The position numbers and the translations under genes are program-made. Source: Purshia tridentata (taxonomy: Eukaryota > Streptophyta > Magnoliopsida > Rosales > Rosaceae). From it: a stretch of DNA of 64,000 nucleotides. Shown piece by piece: positions 35,475-48,834 of the stretch; positions within the stretch are counted from its first letter, which is position 1; every line of letters begins with the position of its first letter. The stretch lies in the NCBI GenBank assembly GCA_003254885.1, contig QANT01002465.1:62001-126000 (forward strand). Direction: 5' to 3'. Below the pieces are notes generated by a model that was not told the origin of the DNA, did no database searches, and saw only the letters and a list, made by a program, of their open reading frames with translations.

Positions 35475-35517
35475 TTTGGCGCCCAAATGCGACAACCGTC
35501 ACGCAGGCTTATATATA
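35475..35517 (+). promoter_or_regulatory. E2F-type site and TATA box
   Basis: TTTGGCGCCCAAA (35475-35487) contains the canonical plant E2F core TTTGGCGC. TTATATATAG follows at 35508-35517, about 140 bases before the start codon of the uncharacterised gene. Spacing is as expected for a proximal promoter. The tRNA gene lies 80 bases upstream on the other strand. Confidence 0.5.
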
Positions 35518-35654
35518 GCAGTTGGTATTGGTAGTAGGCCTTTATATTAACATCAAGAATCCTCTCCCCCACCACTCAGTCTCTAATCTTTATCATCAAT
35601 CCCCCCTGCATTGCAATCAATTAATACCAGAGCTCCCAAGAGAACATAAGAAGA

Positions 35655-36885
35655 ATGGGTGACAGTGACTCGAATCAAGAAAGAAAGATGGTGCAGATGC
35701 AGAACCCAGAACCAGAACATGAAGAAGAAGATGAAATGTCCCAAGACTCCTTGGAGCCTTCACCAGACCGCAAACACTTCTCCTTGCTCCGCATTGACAG
35801 CTTCAAATCTTCCACCACCACCACCACCAATAACAACCACGACCACCACCAACCACCATCCACCAGCTCCGCCTATGCCTCTGTTTCTGGCCCACAAATC
35901 CAATTACCCATTTTGCCGTCCATCTCAATCCCATACCCCAACCCCATGAAAAGGCCATCACCCTCTCACTCCCCACCATCCCAACCCAACCCCAAGAAAG
36001 AGAAGCTCTTTTCCGATCCTTTCTCTCCCGCAGGCTCTTTTTCCAAGATTTCTCACCCTCTTCGCCGCTGCGTTTCGGATCCCTACAACCCTCCAGCTCC
36101 TCCTGCCACCGCCATGAATCCAAACCCATTTGGGGGGCTTGATTCTTTTTCTGGGCCCACTGGTCATGATCAATATCTGCAGCCGCAGCACTACTCTTCG
36201 CCGGTGAGAACACCACCCTCAGCCAAAGGCTCCGCAGGCTCATTTTCCACGCTGCCTCCCCGGCCCACACTCCGCCGCTCCGTCTCCGATCTCAATCCTT
36301 GTTCTGCTGCTAAAACCATCTCCCGCCGCCACCACACTCCCGATTCTAAGGTTTTCTTTTATACTTAATTAAACTCTCGAGGCTGAGCCGCCTCAAATTT
36401 CTCTTTTCTTGGTTATAATAACTAAATTAATTCTGGTTCTTGAAAACCAACTTTTGGGGTATTGCAGAGGCTTAGAAGGATTAAGGATCGCATCAGAGAG
36501 ATGGGCCAGTTGTTCCAACAAGTCGCGCTTGAAGACGATCAACAAAATGGACCCACTGACGACTCACGTCATCCCAACACTGATCAACATCATTACAACA
36601 CTGATCAAGATGATTGCAACACGGTCGACACGACCAAGGTATTTAATTTATGCTTTTCTTTACAACAATTAAATTTAATTAGGGGGTTCCCAAGAAATCC
36701 TTTTTGATGATAACCCAACAATAAATTTTCATGCTTATCAGTCTCAGGATGTTTGTGAGATGAAATTTGAAGACTCAGTGAGCGTGGAGAAGGGGGAGTG
36801 CTTGGTCATTCACTTCAGATGCGATTGTGGCACACCCTATGAGTTCCTTCTTGCTGGAGGCAACTGTTACTACAGGCTCATGTAG
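35655..36885 (+). CDS. Uncharacterised plant protein with conserved Cys/Tyr-rich C-terminus
   Basis: Exons 35655-36350, 36468-36638 and 36742-36885 join in frame to 336 residues. The first 230 residues are Pro/Ser-rich and probably disordered, with an acidic start (EHEEEDEMSQDSLEPSPD). Two repeated short motifs, LRRCVSDPYNP and LRRSVSDLNP, look like phosphorylation or 14-3-3 type sites. A short basic helix follows (RLRRIKDRIREMGQLFQQV). The C-terminus is compact: HFRCDCGTPYEFLLAGGNCYYRLM. I have seen similar endings in unnamed plant proteins but know no function. No signal peptide or membrane segment. An E2F-like site in the promoter hints at cell-cycle expression. The gene is plainly real from splice structure and codon phase. 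Confidence 0.8.
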
Positions 36886-37635
36886 ATTCCATTTCATGGC
36901 CCAAATATCTACAAAGATCGAGCACTACTCATCATTCTTGGTTTTCTTTTCTTCTCTCTTCCCGACTAAGTTAGTTCATACCCTTTCAGATTTCAGATAG
37001 AGCGCTCATGAGTCCAATTCTTTTACAAAGATTCTATCTAGATGAAATTGTATTGCTTTGTGCTCATCAACCCATAAATAGACCGTAATACCCATTTAGA
37101 TGGAGTACTGATCAGGGATGGGTTCTTTCACTAGGATTATATTTTTTTTCTCATATCAGTTGAAGGGGTCACGTCTACGAATTGATATGGTTTAGATGGA
37201 TTACCAATCCTCTGGTTGTTGTATCTGGCTGAACTATTTTTTTTGTCCTTCAATTTTTCCCAAGTAGAAATAATGTTTGTTGGAATTCTCCTAAGTTTAA
37301 ATTCTAGTTCTCGTCTTAAAAATTTTTTTATTTTTTATTTTTTATTTTTTTCATGGACATTTTGAAGTATCCCTAGCTGTCCCCACTACACAATACTGTG
37401 GCATCTCATAGAGGATGTGGACTACTAATAAACCAAAATTTTACAAAAATATATATATATATATATATTTCATAAAATACATAACAACAATTCTTGCAAG
37501 TGTAATCTACTTTGCGAGTGTCTAATATGTTTTTGGAGAGTTTGGAGGCAGCAAATAGGAAAGCGTGAGCATGTAGGTGCGCCCCTCATCTCGTTTATAA
37601 TGTTGGTATAGGCATCAAAAGCCAAGAAATTTCCC
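36886..37635. other. Convergent 3' region; TA microsatellite
   Basis: 3' ends of the uncharacterised gene (plus) and CCZ1 (minus) meet here. A TA microsatellite lies at about 37,449-37,468. No further gene. Confidence 0.5.
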
Positions 37636-40600
37636 TTAATTCAACGAGAAAGCCCCAATGCAGTACCTGCACAACTCAAAGAAAATGACAGTAAATAAGC
37701 CTCTAGCGCATTGATATGATGTCATGACTGATCTGAAAACCGTGGAAAAGCAAATATGATATTCAGTAATACTCTTCTATTTAAAATTGATACGGATATC
37801 AGGTAATCATAAACTGACTTACAGTACCTGTTGCTGAACTTCTCAACGGCTTCAGAGGCATAAAGAAGTGTTTCATTAGCTTTCTCCAGAACCATATAAA
37901 GCTCCTTCCCTCTTGTAACCCGAGCAATAACCCAAGCGTTGTTTTTTGCTCTAATGCTAACTTCCAATTCTTTCTCATGACCAGCAGTATCCCACTGTGC
38001 TCTACTCTTTTCCAAATCAACTTCTTCTCTAAGCTTACTTAAGGCAAGCAAGGACCCCTGCCACAGAATAGAAAAATGAACAACTTGAACATCGTTATTT
38101 AAAAGCGATAAATTAGCATTAAAAGGATGAGACCTCTAGTCTGGTCAAGAACTACCAAACCTATCTTATACAGCAACCACCTGCGTTAGGCTACAGAGAA
38201 CACCCAAGGCAAAAGAAATCCACTCAAGATGCAACCTAAACTAGCTGGTAAAATCTCAGGAGCATGGTACTAGTAACATAAATAGACAAATGAAAATGAA
38301 AAAGAATATAATTATAGCCAGCTACGCTCCCTCCCATAATTGCTTAGTATGTATGTTGGGCACTATGTTTATACAAGATTTGATGCAGTGAACAAGGTGA
38401 GGATCCTCAACCAAATGGCTAAGTTTAATGACTGCGGAATAAAAGAGCAAGCTAAAGTGTGGTTGGATGCTTTACCTTAGTAAGGGTTGTAACCTTTCCT
38501 GGTGGAGAAGCCCTGGATACATTTCTGTCGCCGTCCACTAGTAAATACCGATAGCCTCTAACATGATACGCATTCTCACCACCCCATCCTTTTGATAATT
38601 TTTCTTCAACTTTCAACATCTTTAGGGATAACTGAAAAATAGCAAATAAGAATATAAATTCAAGGTGTCATGCCAGCTTTAAAATACAGCAAATGGCATA
38701 AATCAGAATCATTAATATTGGTACCAGCAAAGTGTATGATAATGATAACAACAAATGAGGGATACCCTAGAAGTTGGCATACCCAATAGTACATGAAGAT
38801 GGTTTCTTATCTCATTAATGATATTGGAACCAAATTTAAGGTTGATAGCAGAACAGAACTATCAAAGATAAAGGAGTAGGCCATCATAGATGTCTTTGCT
38901 CCAATTCATAGATGACTTTTTCAGCACTTGGAATGGACTTCTAATTATTACTTAATACCTCTAGTCCTCGGATATTTTGGAACTCCTATATCTTTCCATT
39001 CTACTTTTGTTCCACTCCCTCATAACTTTTAATTTGAACCAAAGAAGTCACATATATTTCTACCAATTCCTAGCTAATGTTAGAAGTAAATACATCAAAG
39101 CAACAAACACAATGGTCTCAATCAAACCCTCCATTATGTTACTTGAACAAAATACAAACGCATAAAGACAGTAATGTCATAATGTAAAATGCTAGAAAAG
39201 ATAAGTACTTCCTCAGCAAGTAACAAAAAAGTAAAACCAATGTGTCAATGAGTAACACATCAGCCTTGCTCATTCAAATTTATGTAATTTCTTCTCCCTA
39301 CAGGTATTAGACAACATTTCTGTTTAATTTATGATTATCTTCTTCAGCTGCTTCAAAGAATGTGTAGAATGTTTTTTTATTCCATATTTCATCCATGGAC
39401 CCAATGAGGGCAAGTATTTTGAGGACATGGAAAGGGATATAAAGGATATTATATATATATATATATATATTTTTTTAAATCTACATATGCAGGATATGAG
39501 AGCATTAAACCAAAATAAAATAATAAAAACTAATACATAAACATATGGAATAGACATATATGTAACTTAAACAAGATTTAAAAAGAAATTGGGTTTTATT
39601 AGGGAATCAATATGAACAGAATTTCTGATTACTAGCTGAGATAGAAAGCCATATCAACAGGATTTCTATAGCTAATGAAAAGCATAGAATTTAAAGAAGC
39701 AGGTTTGATAGCATAAACGTTATAATTACTAGCGGAGACAGAAAGCTAACATTTTCAAGAACTTGCTGCTTCACCGCAGAAACACCTTGCTCCCCATTTA
39801 GTACTGAAGAAACTGGAACCAGAAAAATTAAGGTAAGGCTTTTATGCTGATGAGCACATAGATACATTCTCTCCTCTGTCTGATGGAGCAAAACTGTTGG
39901 GGTGGCAGGAACCCAGGTACTAGCCTCCGCACCCCAAATATCAGTGACAAGAAAACCATCTTTCCCTTTGGACCACTTATCATGCTGTAAGGGCCGTATG
40001 ACACAATAGCTGTTATCTCCAGCAGGAGAGTTGTCCTGTGAGCCAGGAAATTGTTCTGAAACAGCACCAGAGTGGGCCAAGATAGAACTAGAGGAAACTT
40101 GAGATGTAGTTCCTATGCGTAAATAGGACCAGGAACTTGCTCCAGATGATAAAGCATGGGGGGTCAACCTTAAAACGGCATATGAAAACAAGTTTACGGT
40201 GTCTTCCTAACAAAAATAGGAATACAAAATTCATGAAAGTTAGTGTTTGACAAAATAAATGCACCCACCAATCTTGCAATAAAAACTCTATGAAAGTTTT
40301 TAAGCATCTGTCAACTTTCAGACTAAAACACAAGGCATATGAAATTATTTAAAAAACATCAACGTTAATAGGCCTAGAAGATCAAACCATACAGGAGAAA
40401 GTGTTGTGGACACCAACAGATCCTGAAACAAGATTAATGAGTGACAAGGCATGTTCCCAGCACAAGATTCAAGTACCCTGACAAGCGACTGCAAAGAAAA
40501 GATGAAACCATTGAATACATGCACAAAAGAAAAACTATACAACATTGCATTCATAATTAAAAAACTAGAATTAGAAGGTTGAGGTAGAACTTAGAAGTCA

Positions 40601-41825
40601 TGTCAAAACGAGAATGCTATAAAAGCTTTCATACCGTACAGAGATGCAGAATTTTGAATTATACAAGTCAGCTAAAATCGAAGCTATTAGGATAGTTAGT
40701 GATGACAGATCTAATGTTAATGAAGCATTGCATTAAAAGTTAAAGTATTCGGCAAACATATGATGAAAAATGTATTCTGAAAGCAAACCTGAACTTCGAT
40801 TGCTGCTTCCCGCCCTACAGTAAGCATCTGTACAGTTCCGCGCTCCTTTAAACAGTCACGGAATGATGGTAGCAGTAGTTTCTTCCCGACAAGAAAATCT
40901 GCCTCAGAGAGTAAAACCATACATATGAGATACAGCAACTTGAGCATTACTTAGGTAGAAAAATCCAATCGAGAGGAAATGATACAGCAACTTCAGTATT
41001 ACCCCAGCAGCACTCATCGAATGGAGACCGGTTTTGAAATGCTGACAATTAGTGATCTTACAATGAAATTTGAACCCAGGACAACATAAAACTGGACTTG
41101 AGTGTAATTAGTAGGCACACGACTGCATGATGACTTACCACTGAGATAATCCATGATGAAAGGGTACAAATGAGATCGAGTTAATCCTCCGCCAGGGTCT
41201 TTATCAAGCAACGCTCTTATAGATCCATGAAACATTACAAAAAGCGAATGAATTTCCTTGAGAACCTTTCTTAATGCATCAGTTCTCCAAATGGCCTCGG
41301 ACTTCTTGCTTTTCTCCACTACCTATCACAAGTTAGAGCAGTGATTTTAAATTACTAAAATATCAGCACTGAAAAAATACCAACATAAACCATAACAAGG
41401 TACCAACAGCATATGAACATTAGTAGGAATGTTGGTAAAGAAAGAAAGCGCACCATCACCATCCAGATATCTGGTTCTGCCTCATAGAAAACATGAGAAT
41501 GCCTCTCTGCTTCTATGGCCTCGCAAGCGGCCTCTGGAGAGAAGATTCTGCACATAACGCATGTTGTAATAAAAACCCATAAACCACAAAGTTGTGAAAA
41601 ATGTAATGAAGAATAGGCCTAGGAAAGTAGAAACCTTGTAAATGTGATGAGTCCTTCACTGAGCCCAATAACAGAGAACTGAGCTGAGAAGGGCAAATCA
41701 GCAGGAAAGAAAAACAATATCTTGTCCAACTCTTGCCCTTCATTTTGACCCCTCCTCAAATCAAATATGCACAATTGCATGCCTTCTGGGGTACTAGTTG
41801 TAGTGCTAGCAGAAGACAGACCCAT
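37636..41825 (-). CDS. CCZ1: Vacuolar fusion protein CCZ1 homologue
   Basis: Nine exons, 41825-41635, 41547-41454, 41322-41139, 40898-40789, 40488-40393, 40206-39751, 38631-38476, 38057-37828 and 37666-37636, join in frame to 515 residues. The product starts MGLSSAST and contains MQLCIFDLRRGQ, the first longin-type domain (LPFSAQFSVIGLSEGLITFTR), and later HVFYEAEPDIWMVM and YHVRGYRYLLVDGD, as in plant CCZ1. CCZ1 and MON1 form the exchange factor that activates Rab7 (RABG3) on late endosomes and drives fusion with the vacuole. The last exon is only 31 bases. Its upstream exon has two possible donors five bases apart; the chosen one gives the family ending YCIGAFSLN. A TA microsatellite lies in the long seventh region intron near 39,450. 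Confidence 0.94.
39449..39470. repeat. TA microsatellite in a CCZ1 intron
   Basis: About eleven AT units followed by a T run, within the intron between exons 38631-38476 and 40206-39751. Confidence 0.9.
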
Positions 41826-41829
41826 AATT

Positions 41830-43626
41830 TCTTCCTAGAATAATGAATGGCACAATCAAACACTTCGCATTACAAACTGAACCCTAATTTCGTTAGCCTC
41901 TGAAGCGACAACTGAAAGCCAGATTGGAATGTCTTACTTGAGCCAAAGATTGGAGGATGATATGTAAAGGCAACAGCGAGCTTCTTTTAGGGATTTGATC
42001 TGGATTTTGGTACCAAAGAATGTAAGGTCTATTAGAAATTTAAAAGGGAAGACTTTGCTAGGCCTTTAGACAGAGACAGAGACAGAGACAGAGATGGTTT
42101 TGAAACTTTGAATGGTAGATAACTCTACGGTGTATTCAATTCACTAATCACTGGATGCCTGCAGTTAACAGAAATTTCATCCCAGTGGTTCAAGGCCCGC
42201 GAGAAATCATCGATACACAAGGACCGCCTCTCTCTTTCATCATATTTAATAACATGAAATTACTTTTTTGTCTTTTTAATAATTTGATTAAAACAAATAG
42301 TAAAATTAATAACTATAGTCTATACTTCATAAATATGATATTATAAACTAAAATGGTTCACACGATGATTAGAGTTTCAAGGCCTAAGCACATTGTAATT
42401 GTAATTTAGTAAAAACAAAATCAGAAGTAGATTTTCTTCATAAATTATAATAGTGCTATTATCATATTTTTAAAAGAATTTGAAAAATTATCCCTAAACC
42501 CTTATCTTCTTCTTTTTTTTTAAGATTTTTTTTTAAAAAAAATTTATAAATCTAACCCTCGAGCTTCTCAAACCATTCTCGACTAGCACTCAACCCTTAT
42601 CGAATAATGCTCAGGAGGTCTTCAATAAGAACTCGAACACTATTATAAAAATCTATTTAAATTGAGTTAATTGCACCAATAATTCACTTACTTTTTCTAA
42701 ATCCTCAATATGATCCACAAACTAAATTTTGTTGCAATTTAGTCCACGAACTATTTGACATGTTCAAATTGAACAATTTTATCCTTCAAAATTAGTTGGA
42801 CATGAGTTAATTTTGAAGGATAAAATTATCCAATATAATTCAAATTACCATTTCCATTTATAAAGAACAAATACCATTTTAACTCATAATCTTTTCTCTA
42901 CTTGAACAATTCCATATAACATTTTATCAATACTTTATTTATAAAGTTGACTCTAAAATATAATTTTGTATTATTTGTTTGTAAAAGGGTCCTACTTGCA
43001 ATTACATAAAGTTTTTGCTTAACAAATATACAAAAATTTAATCCCTATTTACTCACACTATTTGAAGCACAATTTATGATTTATAAAGAGGAATAAGTTT
43101 TTTTTTTTTCTTTTTTGTGAAATGATATAAAGAGGAATAAGTTGACTCCATAGTGAGGAGAAGACTTTATATTTGTGCATGGTAATCTTGGACATACAAT
43201 TAGAGAGGCTTCTCTTGAGCGGAACAAATATACAGAAAAAGAAGAGCAGTGCAGAGAGCCCCTACCATTAGAATTAGAGGGTGTGTAGCGTGACCGTATT
43301 AATTTAAAAACAATAGTGAAAAGAAAACAGAGAAAGAATGGGCCTTTCGTATCAAAAAACAAGTGGGCGGCCCGTATGTCATTCTAAACCCGTCACTAAA
43401 GAAAAAGAACCCATGGTCGCAGAACGTACGGAATGTTACATGCCGGACAACGAAAAGACCAAAAGGACCCTTCCCCTAACTTCCATAACCGCTTACTTGA
43501 ACTCCCCCCTTTCACTCTATTACATTTTTCACTCACTGCTGCTCTCCACTTAAACAAACCACAATTCACAAAGCCAAACACACTCTCTGAAAATTCTGAG
43601 ATTCGAATATCAAAATTCGTTTGAAA
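41830..43626. other. Divergent spacer between CCZ1 and SDS
   Basis: Holds the CCZ1 leader on the left and the SDS promoter and leader on the right. A GACAGA/GAGACA run lies near 42,070-42,092. The middle (42,350-43,090) is AT-rich with a perfect 20-base inverted repeat (separate entry). No gene seen. Confidence 0.5.
42775..42827. repeat. Perfect 20-bp inverted repeat with 13-base loop
   Basis: Arms 42775-42794 and 42808-42827 are exact reverse complements (core TATCCTTCAAAA / TTTTGAAGGATA). The left flank (TTGCAATTTAGTCCACGAACT) is of a kind often found in dispersed plant MITEs, so this may be the centre of a foldback element. A transcribed hairpin could also form. Confidence 0.7.
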
Positions 43627-46600
43627 ATGAAATTCAAATTGCTTCGAGCGATACAAAAGCTTGAAACCGTGCCGTACACGAATATGAAGAAGAAGCTCCG
43701 GTCGGAGATCCCTCGCCGGAGGCGAGCTCAGATCTCTCCGATTCTGTGCTCATCTCGGAAGTTGAATGCTCGCAGTGAGACCTCTGGTTTCTCTGCCTTT
43801 TCTGTGTACTCGGACTCGTGCTCGTACTTCGGCGGTGAAGTTTCGTGCGAGTCAAGCAGAGTTTCCGTTGGATCTGAGAGCGAGGCGAGGTCGAGTTTGA
43901 GGAAGAGAAAGTTAGATGAAAGCTCCGGAGCTGAGAAAGATCGGAACGCACCGTCTCGTAGAGTAACGAAACCGTACTATGAAGGAAAGGGAGAGAAGAA
44001 AGAGGTCGGTGGAGACGACGAAGTTGAGGTTTCTGAGTATTCGTGTGTGGAGTCTAATTCTGGAGCTGATTTTGAAGGTTTCGTTGAGAGAAGGTTGAAG
44101 CTAAAGAGTAAGAATGGAAAAGGAAGTGAAATTGTGAAGGAAGTTGGAGGAAATGAAGGTTCTGAAGCAGTTACAAAATCAGTGATTTCCGAGTCCGATA
44201 AGGTCTCATCGGAATTCAAGGATAACGAAGTCATTTCATTCAACTCTGGCGTGGAATTGTGCTCTGAAGCGAAATTAGCAGACACGGTCAAATACGGTGA
44301 AAACAGAGCACCGGAATTTGAATTTTCCGGCATTTCGAGAAACTACTTCGGTGAGAATTTCACCGTTTCAAACTCTGAGTCGACCACAGAGCAGAGGGCA
44401 GAGAGCTTCAAATTCGACTCTGATCTCGCTTGTGGAGAGCAGTTCTACGACGACGTCTCAGGGTCAGAGTTCTCGTCCAGTCAGGCACTCTCGGAGCTCC
44501 AATCGGATATTTTCCAGGAAAATTCCGACCTGGATTTCTCGGATTACACTCCGACTATGTTCTTCGATTCTGGAAGCGAATTCTCAGAGCGCTCGGTTGA
44601 CGATTCAACTCCTTCACCTACTTTCTCCTTGCTCCTTCAATACAGAGAAGAATTTTGGAGATCAAGCACTGCTTTTGATTCCAACGCTGCTTCCCGCTCT
44701 AATGAAGCGTATAAAGATGAATCTACAGTAAGTTTTATCAAGTTCAGAATTGCAATTTTAGTTTTCTCTTGATTTCCTGCAATTTCTCTCTAACCAAACA
44801 GAATTAGACGTTTGAATTTTATTTTTTAATGCTGTGGTTTTTATTTTTGTTATTTTAATATTATTTTCATTAGTTTCTTAAGTTCGACGATGAAGAGGAG
44901 GAAGAGAGCTATCGTATGCTGCGGATTAGAGAGAGGATGCGAGTATTTTTGCGAGACTACACTGAGGATTACTCTTCTACGACGCAGTACGGCGATCTGG
45001 TCCTCCAGCAACGGATGCATATGATTCATTGGATCGTCGAGGTTAGTCGTTTTGCTGAAAACCACGTTTCACTGGGTTCAATTAATCGCCGTAGTTTGTT
45101 CTGCTACCATTTCAACAGCCAATGAATTGCTGCCACGTCATTGATCGGATGTTTTTTACTTCATTTGGAACTGAATGCATTGTCAGTAGTTTTGCTTTTC
45201 TCCTATTGGCCAAGCATGCGATACAACACATATGCCATGTATATAGTGTAGAGGCACGCACTTACGACACAGTAATAGCACGTACATTCGCGCCGAGTCA
45301 TGTGTACATATAATTTGTTGAAGGTACCTATAGTTTGTTAAGCTTGTTGGACAAGACTTAACACGATTTTTCGCGTAGAGGGGGTGGGGTGATTCGGTGT
45401 CGATTCCACATATTCCAATACAGAGAACCTGCCATTGGTGAAATTTAAATTTCATTTATTTTCTTAATTCTTATTATTGGGTGGTTATATATGTTTATAT
45501 TTTGTCGCATGCCATTGTCAATCGCATGTAATTCACATGCAATTGGCGTGTGTAACCCAAGAGAATAAATGTGCTTGGTTAAAAAGAAAACGTGATTAAT
45601 TTTTCTCTAAATCAAATTCCTATATCTGATATTTAAATTCAATTTGCTCGCATGTGAATGTATGATATTGATGCTGTTTCTGCTCAAGTGGTAATAAAAG
45701 AGTGTATCATAAAAATAAAAAAACCATCATGATTATAGTGGTTAATTTTCTCGTTAGCCTCCATTATCTCTTTGTTAATGTGTGTGATTGGCTTTCAACA
45801 AGCAGAGATCTACTGCAACGGAGCTACAGCCGGAGACGAAGTTTCTAGGAGTTAGCCTCCTTGACCGATTCTTATGCAAAGGATTTTTCAAGAGCAAAAG
45901 GGTCCTTCAGATTGTTGGAATAGCCTGTCTGACACTGGCCACCAGAATAGAAGAAAATCAGCCCTATAACAGGTATATATATTCATTCTTTTTTATCATG
46001 TCTCTAACTTTCAACCTGGTGGTAAGGTACTTATAGCCCTTTTTTTTTTTTTCCTAAAAATCAAAGCAATACTCATATATAAGTATCAAATATTACTAGT
46101 TTAGGCTGTCCAATTATCCTTCTGTAAGTTACTAGCCTGAAAATGGAGTAGAAATAAGAACTACGGCATTATAGTTGGTTAGAGCTCAAACTCAAAGCTA
46201 AACATCACCCCTGTTTGTTTAGTACTTGAATAATAACACCCTTGAAATTTTCCTAATTAATACTGCTTTGTGATGGGTTTTTTCAGCGTGCGGCAAAGGA
46301 ATTACTACGTAGGAAGCAATGTGTACAGCAGATGTGAAGTGGTGGCCATGGAATGGCTAGTACAGGAGGTCCTCAACTTCCAGTGTTTTCTGCCCACCAT
46401 CTATAACTTCTTGCGGTAACTCTCAGCCTCCCCTTTTCTCACTATATTCTAAGACAAACGCATGCAGCTTCTCTTGCATTGAGCACATGGCAGACTCAGG
46501 CTCAGCACATAATCTTCTTTGTGTGTATAGCTATTTTAGGTTTGATTGTTTCTTTTTCTTCTTGGTTGGAAAGAAAACAACCTTTCTGAGTTGAGAGATT

Positions 46601-47447
46601 CATGACATCTTTATCCCTCAAACTAAGTTACTAAAGTGTAATTGGAAAATGGCATAGGTTCTACCTGAAAGCTGCTAAAGCTGATGCAGAGGTGGAGAAG
46701 AGGGCCAAGTACCTGGCAGTGCTGCAGCTCTCGGACCATGTCCAGCTGTGTTACTGTCCCTCAACAGTTGCAGCTGCGCTTGTCATCCTGGCTTCTTTAG
46801 AAAGCAATCATGATGCATCCCGCCAACGTGTCATAGAGGTAACAGCCGACATTACTTTTCACTATATTGAGCTGTATGGGATCAATTTTCAAACAGCCCA
46901 CATGGGCCACTGTAGGAATGCATTGCTGCATAATATAAAACTCTTCAAAGCATTGAGAATGGCTTCCTTTTTCTTTTCTTCTTTTCAGCAAAATGCATAA
47001 ATTTCACGAACGTAAAAGATTTCATCATCTACCATTAATTTCTGTTATTGGTGATTTCCCTTGTATATTAAGGCTACTTCTATTCTATTTTTTCTTCCTT
47101 TTTTTTGGGACTTGATTCTCCTTTGAATGTCATCTAAAGTAGTTTGATGGCATCATATATGTCATCATTGATGCTAACTTGTGGTTTTGCAGACTCATGT
47201 GAGAACAAAAGCTGATGATTTACATGAATGCATTCAGGTATGGATGAAATACGATCATCATGAAATTCAATAATTTACATCTTCATTTCTCCAATACGTT
47301 ACTATGCTTTTAGCTATGTTGCGAGTCAACTATTGTGCATCTACTAGAGCTTTTTTTATTTTCAAATTTTATTAAAAAGAGGTCGACCAGTTCCTGATGA
47401 TGTGTTAAATTTAACAGAGCCTAGAGTGGTTGTTAGGGTATGTATGA
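43627..47447 (+). CDS. SDS: Meiotic cyclin SOLO DANCERS (SDS) homologue
   Basis: Exons 43627-44727, 44874-45041, 45806-45972, 46287-46415, 46658-46838, 47193-47237 and 47418-47447 join in frame to 606 residues (Arabidopsis SDS is about 578). A long Ser/Glu-rich N-terminus starts with a basic block ([18 protein letters not shown]) and ends with a conserved [15 protein letters not shown]. The cyclin box follows: [57 protein letters not shown]. The C-terminal cyclin fold ends [12 protein letters not shown] is a plant-specific A/B-like cyclin needed for homologue-biased DMC1-dependent meiotic recombination. The start ATG at 43627 was taken because the only upstream in-frame codon is TTG. The order of domains, basic N-terminus and last-exon sequence separate it from ordinary B cyclins. 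Confidence 0.93.
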
Positions 47448-48834
47448 TAGCATACCAGCAGGTAAAGGAACATGGACATCACTATTCTGTTTGCGAACTT
47501 CCCCCTCATCAAAAGACATGGATGGAAAATGGATCAAGGCGACCCTTCTAAAGCCTGATCAATAGGTTAAGTAAATATGATTCTTTAGTCAATGTAACAG
47601 GAGTGTTCTGCAACTTGTAAAGTTTTCAAAGAAGTTAAATAACAGAAATTTTACCTTCTTGTTGGTCTGACAAGGACCAAAAACTGAGTGAACACTTCTG
47701 TTTGAAAAGATTTGTCACTCCACTATGAAGGAAATTACAGGGTTATTCAGGAAAAACTAATGCTTTCCTATTGTGTTTCTTATGTTCTCCTTATTGTTTA
47801 AATAAGGTATCTTAGGTCTTTTAACATGTATCATTCTATCATAGAGTGGCTGCTTTGCTAAGAATTGAAGCATGGATACTTTGTATGTCTTATCTTTGAG
47901 TGTGCCACCTACAGTTTGAAGGTTTTTATGCCCTTCAACCCAATCAATGACCATTTCAGCATGCTCCCTCTCCCTTCTTTTTCCATTAGGCCAAATAATA
48001 GATGAATCCCTAATTCAACATTACCCCCTCATCCCCCTTAAGCTTTCTCATAAAATGTATCTCGAGCCTTTCTTCAGCCAACCTTGGATCCATACCTCTA
48101 CATATTGGCATTAGCACAAATTTTTGTAGCAAATGTTATTGTCCCCAACCAATCTTCTGAACACATCTTTTGTGCTTCTTTACATGTATTTGGTATTGCA
48201 ACAGCACATTCCTTTTAAATGTTGCGTATCCATTGTCCCAACTTGGATGACAACACACAACCAGAAGTTTCTAGATATCAGTTATCTATTGCTTCCAAAT
48301 AAGGAACTCTAGTAACTAAACTCTACTCATTCTCATCTTGAGGAATGGATAACCAGAACCCCAATACTATGACTGCAATACAACCTTAATCACAAAGAAA
48401 ACAAGTTTCGCTACATGGTGTAAGGAACCAGAATTCAAAAAATCATAAACAATTGATACTGCGAAGGCATTGTTTATTTTAGTTAAATATGAAATTCCAA
48501 CAGAGAAAAAACAACAACAAAATAATTCAAGGTAGAAAATAAATGAACACTTTCTTTCATCTCATTGCCAAACAATTTCGACTCTTTGAAGAAATAATGA
48601 TCTGATAGAGATAATGGTAGTCAGGATATGTACCCCCCAAAGAAAGGTATACTTCAAAACATAGGGATATATGAGTCCTGGCCAAGCAATTTAATTGTCA
48701 CTAGAACCATACGCATGACTTGCGGTTGTGCAACAGGCAACCTGTGTAATATAGAATCCTTGACAGACTCCTAGCTTGTATAAAACCATATGATACAGAA
48801 AAATGAAAAATAAGTCATTTGTCCACACCACCAG
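47448..48834. other. Convergent 3' region of SDS and the RRM gene; unexplained minus-strand frame
   Basis: Contains the 3' ends of both neighbours. On the minus strand, 47757-48010 reads as a natural-looking peptide (AEMVIDWVEGHKNLQTV, LQFLAKQPLYDRMIHVK) ending at a stop. It has no start, partner exon or family I recognise. It could be a decayed gene or transposon fragment. Confidence 0.35.

Noticed and set aside
35803-36270. 155-codon minus-strand frame opposite the uncharacterised gene
   Set aside because: Shadow of the Pro/Ser-rich plus-strand exon, whose splice phases close exactly.
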